NCBI RefSeq assembly: GCF_001446935.1
Contig: NZ_LKKK01000001.1
Coordinates: 806,001-870,000 of the forward strand
Length of the DNA: 64,000 nucleotides
Direction of reading: 5' to 3'
Source: Pseudomonas sp. TTU2014-080ASC
Lineage (GTDB): Bacteria; Pseudomonadota; Gammaproteobacteria; Pseudomonadales; Pseudomonadaceae
Below, piece by piece: positions 26,870 through 35,565 of this stretch (position 1 is its first letter; every line of letters begins with the position of its first letter). The notes under the pieces were generated by a model that did not search any database, was not told the DNA's origin, and was given only the letters and a program-made list of their open reading frames with translations. The translations under genes were made by a program, and so were the position numbers.

Positions 26870-28294
26870 ATGCGTGACCCAGACATTGCCGTTGCGGCTC
26901 CACTAAACGCTACCTCTGCGGTAGCTTCAAAACCCCGCCCGCGCCTGGGCCTCTCCGCGCTGCTGGCGGTGGCGGTTGGCCTGGTAGTTTCTCAGGGCGT
27001 AATGGTCCTGATGCTGCAAGGTGCGGGTATCGCCGGGCTGGGATTTCTCATCCCGCTGAGTCTGGCCTTTATTCTCGCACTGACTTACGCCGTATCGTTC
27101 TCCGAGCTGGCGTTGATGATTCCGCGCGCAGGTAGCCTGAGCAGCTACACCGAAGTTGCCCTGGGCCACTTCCCGGCCATTCTGGCGACCTTCTCAGGCT
27201 ACGTGGTGGTCGCCATGTTTGCCCTGTCGGCCGAGCTGCTGCTGCTCGACTTAATCATCAACGAGGTTTACCCCGGCTCATTCCCGGACATGACCATTGC
27301 CTACGGTGTGCTGATTTTGTTCACCGTGCTTAACCTGCTCGGTATTGATCTGTTCGCCCGCCTGCAATCTGCGCTGGCGCTGGTCATGGTGATCGTGCTG
27401 CTGACCTTGGGCATTGCCTCGGTAACTGGCAGCGGCACAGAAGCGGCTCTGGGCACGTCGATTACCAGTGACTGGAACCCGCTGGGCGCTGGCGTTCTGA
27501 CCCTGGTCGCCTTGGCCATCTGGGGTTTTGTGGGGGCAGAGTTCGTTTGCCCGCTGGTAGAAGAAACCCGTCAACCTGAGCGCAACATTCCGCGTGGCAT
27601 GATGCTGGGAATAACCATCATCTTCATCACCATTGCTCTGTACAGCATCGGTGCTCTGTTCTACGTACCGCAGGCTGATTTGGCCAGCGCGTCACTGCCA
27701 CACTACCTGTTTGCTACCGCCGTATTCGGTGAGGCAGGCAAAGTGGTTCTGGTCGTAGCCGCTATCACCGCAACCTGCAGCACAGTCAATACCTCACTGG
27801 CTGCAATCCCGCGCATGCTCTACGGCATGGCCGTGAACGGTCAGGCCTTCCCGCAACTGAAGATGGTCAGCAAACGCTTCAATGCCCCGTGGGTCGCTGT
27901 GCTGTTCGTAGCTGCCATTACCGGTATTCCGGTGATCTTCATGGGTGATAATCCAGGTGCCATCAGCCTGTTGCTGCTGGCGGCGTGTGTCGCCTGGCTG
28001 CTGGCCTATATCATCTGCCACCTGAACGTGATCGCCCTGCGTCGCCGTTATCCGGATATGCCGCGTCCGTTCAAAACACCGTTTTACCCGCTGCCACAAA
28101 TTGTCGGTATCGTCGGTATGCTGGTATCTCTGTACTACGTGTCGCCAACGCCTGAGATGACCATGGACATCGTCTACTCCTCCGGCGCAGTACTGGCTCT
28201 GGTCTCCGTGATCGCAGTGCTGTGGATTAAATTCGTGATGCGTAAGCCTCTGTTCAAACCCGAGCCAATCGAAACCGTACTGGCCCGTAAATGA
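26870..28294 (+). CDS. APC-family amino acid/polyamine permease
   Basis: A 474-residue inner-membrane carrier with about 12 hydrophobic helices and a short polar N-terminus. The first helix carries GLVVSQGVMVLMLQGAG, and helix 6 contains IWGFVGAEFVCPLVEETRQP, the usual APC layout. An ideal AGGAG lies 7 bases before ATG 26870. It sits between the dehydrogenase and aminotransferase genes, so it most likely imports the amine or amino acid the cluster degrades. Exact substrate unknown. Confidence 0.88.
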   Translation: MRDPDIAVAAPLNATSAVASKPRPRLGLSALLAVAVGLVVSQGVMVLMLQGAGIAGLGFLIPLSLAFILALTYAVSFSELALMIPRAGSLSSYTEVALGHFPAILATFSGYVVVAMFALSAELLLLDLIINEVYPGSFPDMTIAYGVLILFTVLNLLGIDLFARLQSALALVMVIVLLTLGIASVTGSGTEAALGTSITSDWNPLGAGVLTLVALAIWGFVGAEFVCPLVEETRQPERNIPRGMMLGITIIFITIALYSIGALFYVPQADLASASLPHYLFATAVFGEAGKVVLVVAAITATCSTVNTSLAAIPRMLYGMAVNGQAFPQLKMVSKRFNAPWVAVLFVAAITGIPVIFMGDNPGAISLLLLAACVAWLLAYIICHLNVIALRRRYPDMPRPFKTPFYPLPQIVGIVGMLVSLYYVSPTPEMTMDIVYSSGAVLALVSVIAVLWIKFVMRKPLFKPEPIETVLARK

Positions 28295-28351
28295 ACCCCA
28301 GGCCGGGGACGGTCCCGGCCAGCTACACCTGCAATGATTGAGGTTGCTGAA

Positions 28352-29734
28352 ATGACGAGCCCGAATACTCCATCCCGCTCCACTCAGGACTATCAGGCAG
28401 CCGATGCTGCTCACCACATTCACGCATTTCTGGACCAGAAAGCCCTGAATGCCGAAGGCCCGCGGGTGATCGTGCGCGGCGAAGGCTTGTACCTGTGGGA
28501 CAACGACGGCAAACGCTACCTGGACGGCATGTCCGGCCTGTGGTGCACCAACCTCGGCTATGGCCGTCAGGATCTGGTCAAAGTGGCCGCCGAGCAAATG
28601 GCCCAACTGCCGTACTACAACATGTTCTTCCACACCACTCACCCTGCGGTGGTGGAGCTGTCTGAGACGCTGTTCAGCCTGCTGCCTGGCCACTACAGCC
28701 ACGCGATCTACACCAACTCAGGCTCTGAATCTAACGAGGTTCTGATCCGCACCGTGCGCCGCTACTGGCAGATCCTCGGCAAGCCGCAGAAGAAGATCAT
28801 GATTGGTCGCTGGAACGGCTATCACGGCTCGACCCTGGCTGCGACCGCGCTGGGTGGCATGCAATTCATGCACGAGATGGGTGGCATGATCCCGGACGTC
28901 GCTCACATCGACGAACCTTACTGGTACGCCCATGGCGGCGATCTGACCCCGGAAGAGTTTGGCCGTCGTTGCGCCCAGCAGCTGGAAGACAAGATTCTCG
29001 AACTGGGCGCTGACAACGTCGCTGGTTTTATCGCTGAGCCATTCCAGGGCGCTGGCGGCATGATCTTCCCGCCGGAAAGCTACTGGCCGGAAATCCAGCG
29101 CATCTGCCGTAAGTACGATGTGCTGCTGTGCGCAGACGAAGTGATCGGCGGCTTTGGCCGTACCGGTGAGTGGTTTGCCCACCAGCACTTCGGCTTTGAG
29201 CCGGACACCCTGTCCATCGCCAAAGGCCTGACCTCCGGTTACGTGCCAATGGGCGGCTTAGTTCTGAGCAAACGCATTGCTGATGTGCTGGTCGAGCAAG
29301 GCGGCGTATTTGCCCACGGCCTGACCTACTCCGGGCACCCGGTGGCCGCTGCTGTGGCTCTGGCCAACATCAAAGCCCTGCGCGATGAAGGTGTGGTTGA
29401 TCAGGTTAAGGATCAAACCGGCCCGTACCTGCAACAGTGCCTGCGTGAAGTCTTTGGCCAGCACCCGCTGGTGGGCGACATTCAGGGCACCGGCTTTGTA
29501 GCGGCTCTGCAATTTGCCGAAGACAAAGCAACCCGCAAGCGCTTCGCCAATGAAAACGACATCGCCTGGCGCTGCCGTACCATTGGTTTTGAAGAAGGCG
29601 TCATTATCCGCTCCACCCTGGGCCGGATGATCATGGCCCCGGCACTGGTTGCAACCCGCAGCGAGCTGGATGAGCTGGTGGAAAAAACCAAACGCGCAGT
29701 TGACCGCACCGCCAAGGAAATTGGCGTGCTGTAA
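28352..29734 (+). CDS. Class III (omega) aminotransferase, SpuC-like
   Basis: A 460-residue PLP enzyme. The start at 28352 has GAGG upstream; ATG 28334 has none. Motifs: YLWDNDGKRYLDGMSGLWC, YTNSGSESNEVLIRTVR, LLCADEVIGGFGRTGEWF, and the PLP lysine in SIAKGLTSGYVPMGG. It resembles putrescine:pyruvate aminotransferase SpuC but differs enough to be a separate paralogue. It would move an amino group from an amine to pyruvate or a keto acid, giving the aldehyde for the upstream dehydrogenase. A terminator follows. Confidence 0.9.
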   Translation: MTSPNTPSRSTQDYQAADAAHHIHAFLDQKALNAEGPRVIVRGEGLYLWDNDGKRYLDGMSGLWCTNLGYGRQDLVKVAAEQMAQLPYYNMFFHTTHPAVVELSETLFSLLPGHYSHAIYTNSGSESNEVLIRTVRRYWQILGKPQKKIMIGRWNGYHGSTLAATALGGMQFMHEMGGMIPDVAHIDEPYWYAHGGDLTPEEFGRRCAQQLEDKILELGADNVAGFIAEPFQGAGGMIFPPESYWPEIQRICRKYDVLLCADEVIGGFGRTGEWFAHQHFGFEPDTLSIAKGLTSGYVPMGGLVLSKRIADVLVEQGGVFAHGLTYSGHPVAAAVALANIKALRDEGVVDQVKDQTGPYLQQCLREVFGQHPLVGDIQGTGFVAALQFAEDKATRKRFANENDIAWRCRTIGFEEGVIIRSTLGRMIMAPALVATRSELDELVEKTKRAVDRTAKEIGVL

Positions 29735-29751
29735 CCTCCGGTGTTTGTCAG

Positions 29752-29779
29752 ACAGCCGCGCAATGTCGCGGCTGTTTGC
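29752..29779 (+). terminator. Hairpin terminator after the aminotransferase gene
   Basis: ACAGCCGCG (29752-29760) pairs perfectly with CGCGGCTGT (29767-29775), followed by a short T-rich stretch. It closes the aldehyde dehydrogenase-permease-aminotransferase operon. Confidence 0.7.
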
Positions 29780-29922
29780 ATTCTGGCGAACGGAATTTTC
29801 GAATTATTCCCACGCCATCCCGTCCGTTGGCACCTGCCCGAACAGTCAGGAATCTGTAGAATTCTCCCATCGCGACTCCGCTGCGGAGTACTGTCTGAAA
29901 CTGCCTGTTAACGCTTCAATCC

Positions 29923-30324
29923 ATGCCCACAACCCTGGCTCGCCATCGACAACCGCTGCTGATCTGGATGCTGTATTTCAGCGTTCTAGTCAGTTCGTGG
30001 GCGTGCGCACTGAACCATGGGCAAATGACCGGACTGAGCCTTAGCGGCCTCACTCCGGCGTTTTGTTCGCTGCATGCTGAGGCGTCGTCTGCTGAGCCTT
30101 TGGCGCTTGAGCAGCACAGCACGATGAATGCAGCCGCAGAACCGAGCTGCATGTTGACCAGCCTGTTCAGCGCCCTTTTGTTGGCCGCCTTATTTGGCTT
30201 GCTGTGCCTGCTAAGGACAGATGCAGGCCAAGCTCTGCCAGTGCGCTGTTGCCACAGAGCCCCGCGTGACCGCTGGCCGCTGGCCAATCCCCGCGCCTCC
30301 CCACGCCCGCTTCCTTCACGTTGA
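29923..30324 (+). CDS. DUF2946-like small membrane protein
   Basis: A 133-residue protein with a hydrophobic N-terminus (PLLIWMLYFSVLVSSWACAL) that reads as a signal or anchor, and a second hydrophobic helix (LFSALLLAALFGLLCLL). It has several cysteines and a basic, proline-rich tail ending ANPRASPRPLPSR, a tail style seen in DUF2946 proteins. That family usually neighbours TonB-dependent receptors and metal genes, and the same holds here: the receptor gene starts 71 bp downstream. Function unknown; it may help in metal (copper or iron) handling. Confidence 0.6.
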   Translation: MPTTLARHRQPLLIWMLYFSVLVSSWACALNHGQMTGLSLSGLTPAFCSLHAEASSAEPLALEQHSTMNAAAEPSCMLTSLFSALLLAALFGLLCLLRTDAGQALPVRCCHRAPRDRWPLANPRASPRPLPSR

Positions 30325-30395
30325 TTTCAGCCTGAAACAGCCCGCCTGAGGCGGCGCTGACGGCTGCTCGCTGATTCACAACCAGGAAGCTGAAC

Positions 30396-32555
30396 ATGCT
30401 CCGTAGAACAACTCTGGCGCTGCTGGTAAGCAGTGCGACCACCTGCACCTGGGCATTGGATGACACCCTCAATCTGCCCGCTGGCACCATTACTGCCACC
30501 ACTCACAACAATGGGGAAGACACCCAGCTGGACCTCGACAAGCCCATCAGTAGTGGCTCACGTCTTAACCTCAGCGCTAGGGAAAACCCGGCCTCCGTCA
30601 GTGTTGCCGACCGCGCCACCATGGATCGCATCGGCGCGCGCAATTTCCAAGACGCAGCCAACGCTCTGCCCGGCGTCAATGCCTCAGCTCCGCCCGGTTG
30701 GGGCGGCTACGTGTCTTACCGGGGCTTTAACGGGGCGCAGATCGGTCAGTTATTCAACGGCATCAACCTGCAATCCGGCGCGGCCGCCCGCCCCATCGGT
30801 GACTGGATTTATGATCGAGTCGAGCTGCTCGGCGGGCCGTCATCGTTTCTTAATGGCAGCGGCGCTGTGGGTGGCAGCCTGAATATGATCACCCGCCTGG
30901 CCAACCGCGACGAAGATGTCTTCGAGGGCCGTACCCGTTACGGTCGCTACGACACGTGGGAAACCGCAGTGGGTTTTAACAAAGCGCTCAACCCAGACAG
31001 CGACGGAATCAAGCACTACGCCCGCATGGACTACAGCCGCACCAGCAGCAACGGCTATATCGACCGACAAGAGAACGGTGCAGGCAACGTTGCCTTCTCA
31101 CTGCTCAGCGACATCAACGACCGACTCTCCCACACCTTGGCCATCGAGTATCTGGAAGAGAAAGAAGACAGCCCGTACTGGGGCACTCCAACGCTGCAAC
31201 CGCAGTCCGGCGAGTTGCATATCGACAAGCACAATCGCTTTAAAAACTACAACGTTGAAGATGGCCGCTACGAGCAGCGCACCCGCTGGCTGCGCTCAAT
31301 CACGGATTACCGCCTGAGCGATGACAGCCAACTGCGTAATACCTTCTATCACTACAAAGGCCAGCGCGATTACCGCAACCTTGAGGTGTACCGCTACAGC
31401 AATGACAACAGCCAGATTGCCCGCTCCAGCGCCTACCGCCAGCGCCACGATCAGGAACTCAACGGCAACCGCGTGGAACTCAGCCATGCAGGCGAACTGT
31501 TCAGTCTGAGCAGCAACTGGGCGTTTGGCCTTGAGTACAGCCGCAATCAACAGACGTTGTATCCGTTGTCGTCCGGCGCGTTTGATGTGGTCGACCCGGG
31601 ACAGTTTGATCCCGGGCACTTCCTCGATATACCCGGCATGGACGCGCCACGTACCAAGGGCCGCAGCACCTGGACGGATACCTCGTCGCTGTTTGCCGAA
31701 AACCAGACCCAGCTGACCGATCAGCTGTCGCTGATTACTGCACTGCGTTACGACCACATCGACTTCGACCTCAAAGACCACGTCAACGGCCAGACCTATG
31801 ACCGCCGCTGGGATGCCGTTACCGGCCGCCTCGGTCTGGTCTACGAGCTGACTCCCAACCTGAGCCTGTACAGCCAATACAGCACGTCGGCTGAACCTCC
31901 GGGAGGCACGCTGACCAGCGCCTCGGCGTCACAGGTGGGTGATTTTGACCTGAGCACCGGACAGCAGGTGGAAGTCGGCAGCAAGTTCGACTTTCTCGAT
32001 GGCCGAGGTAGCGCCACAGCAGCGGCTTATCGGATTGTGCGCAAGAACGTCTCGGTGCCCTCTTCAACTGTGCCCAATACCACAGAGCAAGCCGGTCAGC
32101 AGACTTCAACCGGGGTCGAACTGGCGGCCTCTTTCAAAATCACTCCTAAACTGCTGGTCGCCGCCAACTATGCCTGGGTAGATGCCGAGTACGACGAATT
32201 CAACGAGAAGATCGGCGACACGGTGTACTCACGCAAAGGCAAAAACCCGGTGAACATCCCCGACCGCACTGCCAACCTGTGGCTGACTTACCAGATGGCA
32301 CCGAACTGGAAGATCGGCGCGGACGCCCGCTATGTTGCCGCAGCCTACGCCGATACCGCTAACACCATGTGGGTGCCGTCCTACACCCTGTATGGCCTGT
32401 CCATGAGCCATGATCTGGACGAGCACATTCAGCTCAACGCCCGCGTCCGTAACCTGACAGATGAGGTCTACGCCCGTTTTATCCACCAGAGCAACACCCA
32501 GTACTACGTGGGAGAGCCACGCAGCGTTGAATTCGAAATGCAGTGGAGATACTGA
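30396..32555 (+). CDS. TonB-dependent outer-membrane receptor (siderophore/metal type)
   Basis: A 719-residue protein. A signal peptide (about residues 1-21, cut after TWA) is followed by an N-terminal region and the plug domain (TMDRIGARNFQDAANALPGV, YVSYRGFNGAQIGQLFNGI, VELLGGPSSFLNGSGAVGG). A 22-strand-type beta-barrel ends in the aromatic FEMQWRY. AGGAAG precedes ATG. Such receptors import ferric siderophores or other metal chelates with energy from TonB-ExbBD. There is no N-terminal signalling domain and no clear Fur box was found upstream, so the ligand cannot be named. The stop overlaps the PepSY gene start. Confidence 0.9.
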   Translation: MLRRTTLALLVSSATTCTWALDDTLNLPAGTITATTHNNGEDTQLDLDKPISSGSRLNLSARENPASVSVADRATMDRIGARNFQDAANALPGVNASAPPGWGGYVSYRGFNGAQIGQLFNGINLQSGAAARPIGDWIYDRVELLGGPSSFLNGSGAVGGSLNMITRLANRDEDVFEGRTRYGRYDTWETAVGFNKALNPDSDGIKHYARMDYSRTSSNGYIDRQENGAGNVAFSLLSDINDRLSHTLAIEYLEEKEDSPYWGTPTLQPQSGELHIDKHNRFKNYNVEDGRYEQRTRWLRSITDYRLSDDSQLRNTFYHYKGQRDYRNLEVYRYSNDNSQIARSSAYRQRHDQELNGNRVELSHAGELFSLSSNWAFGLEYSRNQQTLYPLSSGAFDVVDPGQFDPGHFLDIPGMDAPRTKGRSTWTDTSSLFAENQTQLTDQLSLITALRYDHIDFDLKDHVNGQTYDRRWDAVTGRLGLVYELTPNLSLYSQYSTSAEPPGGTLTSASASQVGDFDLSTGQQVEVGSKFDFLDGRGSATAAAYRIVRKNVSVPSSTVPNTTEQAGQQTSTGVELAASFKITPKLLVAANYAWVDAEYDEFNEKIGDTVYSRKGKNPVNIPDRTANLWLTYQMAPNWKIGADARYVAAAYADTANTMWVPSYTLYGLSMSHDLDEHIQLNARVRNLTDEVYARFIHQSNTQYYVGEPRSVEFEMQWRY

Positions 32556-34048
32556 TGAAGCTCAAACGCCATCTTTATCTCTGGCACCGCTGGCTGGGTA
32601 TCGTCTCGTGTCTGTTTATGGCGCTGTGGTTCATTTCAGGCGTGGTCATGCTGTATGTGGGCTACCCCAAACTGACACCAGCCGAACGCCTTGGCCACCT
32701 GCCGGAGTTACCCGCCACTTGCTGTGCACCGCTCCCAAACCAGTGGGCACATATCCCACTGGAAAGCCTGCGGCTGACCAGCCTAGCCGGGAAACCGCAT
32801 TACCTGCTGGTGTTGCCTAACGGACAGCATCTGGCCGTGAATGCACAAAACGGCAAACCCGTCAGCGAGGTTACTCAGTCTTGGGCCGTCGCAAACGCCT
32901 GGCAGTTCAACGGCAACACCTCGCTGTATTATCAAGGCCTGCTGGATGAAGACATGTGGACCCACTCCCGCGCCCTTGACCCGCACCGTCCGCTGTACCG
33001 GATAGTCAGCAACGATAAAGCGAAAACCTGGCTTTACCTGTCCAGCCAGACGGGTGAGGTGGTGTTGGATGCCAACGCACAGGAGCGCAGCTGGAATTGG
33101 CTCGGTGCCTGGCTGCATTGGCTGTACCCGTTGCGCGGGGGATTCGGCATAGAAAATGGCTGGCGCATGCTGGTCATCGGCCTCTCGCTGATCGGTACTA
33201 CGATGGCTGTGTTCGGCATGATCGTGGGCCTGCTGCGCTTGCGCCTGCGCACCCCATATCGCCATGGCTCCTGCAGCCCTTATAAGACCGGCTGGCTGCA
33301 CTGGCACCACATCGCAGGCCTGCTGTTTGGGCTGCTGCTGGTGCTGTGGGTATTCAGCGGCTTCATGTCTATGCGCCCGTGGGGGCTCACCGACGGCCAC
33401 TCACAGCTGCTGAGCAAAGACTTGCAGCAGGGGTCGTTGCGCGCTGCTGATCTGAGCTTCGGGGTCAATGAGGCGCTGCTTCAATTCCAGACGGAAACCG
33501 GCTTCAAGCCCGTTGAGCTAGAATGGCAGCGCTTAAGCGGCGAAACCTATCTTGTGGCCAGGGATGCCACCGGCAAGAGCCGCATTCTTGAAGACTTCGA
33601 GCCGCCTAAACTGGCCTTCTCCCGTGAGCGCCTGCTCGCAGCCGCGCGCCTGCTTGCCGAAGGCATCACCTTGCAGGGTGACTGGCAAAGCCACTATGAC
33701 AACTACTATTACGCGCGGGCCGAATACAGCATGAACGGTGCGCAGGAGCGTCCGCTGCCAGTGGTGCGGATGCGCTTTGGCGATGCGGAAAAAACCTGGC
33801 TGTACATAGACCCAACCAGCGGCAAGGTGGTGGCACGCAGCGATGAGGCTCAGCGCACTAACCGCTGGCTGTTTAATCTGCTGCATAGCTGGGACATTCA
33901 GGCCCTGCTGGATCGGCCGTTGCTGCGCGAAGTGCTGATTATCCTGTTCAGCCTGGGCGGACTGTTGGTCTCAGTAAGTGGTGTAGTGCTCAGCTGGAGA
34001 CGCCTGAGTCGGAGGCAGCAACAGCGCCAACGCAGCCAGCGCCTATAA
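32555..34048 (+). CDS. PepSY-domain membrane protein (putative ferric-siderophore reductase type)
   Basis: A 497-residue inner-membrane protein starting at the ATG that overlaps the receptor stop (ATG 32555, TGATG). Four long hydrophobic helices are present: HRWLGIVSCLFMALWFISGV, around 200-235, HHIAGLLFGLLLVLWVFSGF and the C-terminal EVLIILFSLGGLLVSVSGVV. Periplasmic PepSY regions lie between them, and several membrane-near His residues could bind haem. Relatives such as FoxB reduce siderophore-bound iron at the inner membrane. The translational coupling to a TonB receptor supports a similar role here. Confidence 0.82.
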   Translation: MKLKRHLYLWHRWLGIVSCLFMALWFISGVVMLYVGYPKLTPAERLGHLPELPATCCAPLPNQWAHIPLESLRLTSLAGKPHYLLVLPNGQHLAVNAQNGKPVSEVTQSWAVANAWQFNGNTSLYYQGLLDEDMWTHSRALDPHRPLYRIVSNDKAKTWLYLSSQTGEVVLDANAQERSWNWLGAWLHWLYPLRGGFGIENGWRMLVIGLSLIGTTMAVFGMIVGLLRLRLRTPYRHGSCSPYKTGWLHWHHIAGLLFGLLLVLWVFSGFMSMRPWGLTDGHSQLLSKDLQQGSLRAADLSFGVNEALLQFQTETGFKPVELEWQRLSGETYLVARDATGKSRILEDFEPPKLAFSRERLLAAARLLAEGITLQGDWQSHYDNYYYARAEYSMNGAQERPLPVVRMRFGDAEKTWLYIDPTSGKVVARSDEAQRTNRWLFNLLHSWDIQALLDRPLLREVLIILFSLGGLLVSVSGVVLSWRRLSRRQQQRQRSQRL

Positions 34049-34071
34049 CTGCCAGAGTCCTGAGACTATCA

Positions 34072-34094
34072 GGGCTGGCAGTTGCCAGCCCTTT
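34072..34094. terminator. Terminator between the PepSY gene and moaE
   Basis: GGGCTGGCA (34072-34080) pairs with TGCCAGCCC (34083-34091), followed by TTT. An alternative longer fold pairs AACTGCCAG (34047-34055) with CTGGCAGTT (34075-34083). It lies between two converging genes, so it may serve both. Confidence 0.65.
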
Positions 34095-34543
34095 CAGCGC
34101 CAACGATCTGCCGCAGCCTGATCGCTGTTACGTCCTTCAACCCAGCGCGGACCGTTCGCGGTGTCTTCTTTTTTCCAAAACGGCGCACGGGTTTTCAGAT
34201 AATCAATGATGAAATGGCACGCCTCAAACGCCGCCAAGCGGTGGGCGCTACAGGTGCCGACAAATACAATCGGTTCACCCGGCTCCAGCCGCCCGATGCG
34301 GTGGATCACATCAACCTTCAGTAGCGGCCAACGCTGCTGCGCCTCAGCAATGATTTTATTCAGCGCTTTTTCAGTCATGCCGGGGAAGTGCTCAAGAAAC
34401 ATCCCGCCAACATCCTGCCCGTCATTAAAGTCACGCACATAGCCGACAAAGGACACCACAGCCCCAATCCCCAGGTTGTCGGCGTGCAGAGCATTCAACT
34501 CAACTCCGGGATCGAAGGCGTGGGGCTGAACACGGACAGACAT
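34094..34543 (-). CDS. moaE: Molybdopterin synthase catalytic subunit
   Basis: A 149-residue cytoplasmic enzyme. With MoaD it adds two sulfurs to cyclic pyranopterin monophosphate to make molybdopterin. Family motifs: GAVVSFVGYVRDFNDGQDV, LEHFPGMTEKALNKII, HRIGRLEPGEPIVFVG, HRLAAFEACHFIIDYLKTRA, and the catalytic lysines in APFWKKE. Last gene of moaC-moaD-moaE, starting 3 bp after the moaD stop. Confidence 0.96.
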   Translation of the reverse strand: MSVRVQPHAFDPGVELNALHADNLGIGAVVSFVGYVRDFNDGQDVGGMFLEHFPGMTEKALNKIIAEAQQRWPLLKVDVIHRIGRLEPGEPIVFVGTCSAHRLAAFEACHFIIDYLKTRAPFWKKEDTANGPRWVEGRNSDQAAADRWR

Positions 34544-34546
34544 GCT

Positions 34547-34789
34547 TCAGCCTCCAGTCACAGTGGGGAAAAAGGCGATCTGATCACCACTGCGGACAGG
34601 TTCGCTGAGGCTGCACAGCTCTTCATTGCGCGCGCACATCAAACCACCCTCGGCCAGAACGCTCCACACACCACCCCGGCTAAGCAGATGCTGACGCACC
34701 TGGTCCATATTGCTGAATTCCGCTGCCAACTCTTCTGAATCCAGCCCCAACACCTCACGGTAACGGGCGAAATACTGCACGCGAATCAT
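34547..34789 (-). CDS. moaD: Molybdopterin synthase sulfur carrier subunit
   Basis: An 80-residue ubiquitin-fold protein ending in the essential Gly-Gly (PTVTGG), which carries the thiocarboxylate used by Moa[21 protein letters not shown] is a typical N-terminus. Its ATG overlaps the moaC stop by 4 bp (ATGA), so translation is coupled. Confidence 0.95.
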   Translation of the reverse strand: MIRVQYFARYREVLGLDSEELAAEFSNMDQVRQHLLSRGGVWSVLAEGGLMCARNEELCSLSEPVRSGDQIAFFPTVTGG

Positions 34790-35256
34790 ACGGACGCCAC
34801 ATAGTGGCCACTCTTGCCACCCAGTTTTTCCAGCAACCGTACTTGCTCAATTTGCATACCGCGATCCACCGCCTTGCACATGTCATAAATCGTCAGCGCG
34901 GCCACACTTGCAGCAGTCAGCGCTTCCATTTCCACACCGGTCTGGCCGGTCAGTTTGCAGCGTGCAGTGATCCGCACAGCGTCATCGCCTTCGGCCTGCA
35001 ACTCAACTTTGACACTGGTGAGCATTAGCGGATGACACAGCGGAATCAGGTCAGAGGTTTTCTTCGCGGCCTGAATCCCGGCAATTCGCGCCACAGCAAA
35101 CACATCCCCTTTAGGGTGATCACCCTGCACGATCATCTGCAGCGTTTGCGGCAGCATGCGCACCCGCGCTTCAGCTACGGCTTCACGCACGGTCTGCGCC
35201 TTGTCGCTGATATCGACCATGTTGGCACGGCCTTGTGAATCAAGATGGGTTAGCAC
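34786..35256 (-). CDS. moaC: Cyclic pyranopterin monophosphate synthase
   Basis: A 156-residue enzyme that makes cyclic pyranopterin monophosphate from the MoaA product in molybdenum-cofactor synthesis. Motifs: [57 protein letters not shown] and [18 protein letters not shown]. Translation starts at GTG 35256, which gives the family-typical MLTHLDSQG, with GGAG about 10 bases upstream. It heads the moaCDE unit; moaA and moaB are not in the window. Confidence 0.96.
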   Translation of the reverse strand: MLTHLDSQGRANMVDISDKAQTVREAVAEARVRMLPQTLQMIVQGDHPKGDVFAVARIAGIQAAKKTSDLIPLCHPLMLTSVKVELQAEGDDAVRITARCKLTGQTGVEMEALTAASVAALTIYDMCKAVDRGMQIEQVRLLEKLGGKSGHYVASV

Positions 35257-35565
35257 TGAAAAGACTCCAAACAGGAATTGCGAAGATTGTACGACTAAGC
35301 TTTGAGAGGGAATACGTGCAGCGCCAGTCAGTTACGACACAGGGCAGTATCGGCTAGTGCCAGAGAGTCTGCGTTGATGCACTGATATTCACCAGACAGT
35401 GGTTGGTCTCCCTGACATCGAAAGCTAAATATTTGGCGCAGTTTGTTAAGTCTATCGACTGTCAGCACACCACACTCCTGATGTACGTCCGTCCGAGCCA
35501 GAGCTGTCTCAATGCATGTTGAGCTGATCAGACATGATTAAAACACTCTACAAACAGAGGCCGTC
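35257..35565. other. 309-bp divergent intergenic region
   Basis: Lies between moaC (minus strand) and the first DUF1254 gene (plus strand) and should carry both promoters. No molybdenum-cofactor RNA element, operator or repeat could be recognised by eye. AGAGG before ATG 35566 is the ribosome site of the plus-strand gene. Confidence 0.5.

Noticed and set aside
35257..35565. Possible molybdenum-cofactor riboswitch before moaC
   Set aside because: No conserved aptamer-like pairing could be found by eye; long gap alone is not evidence.
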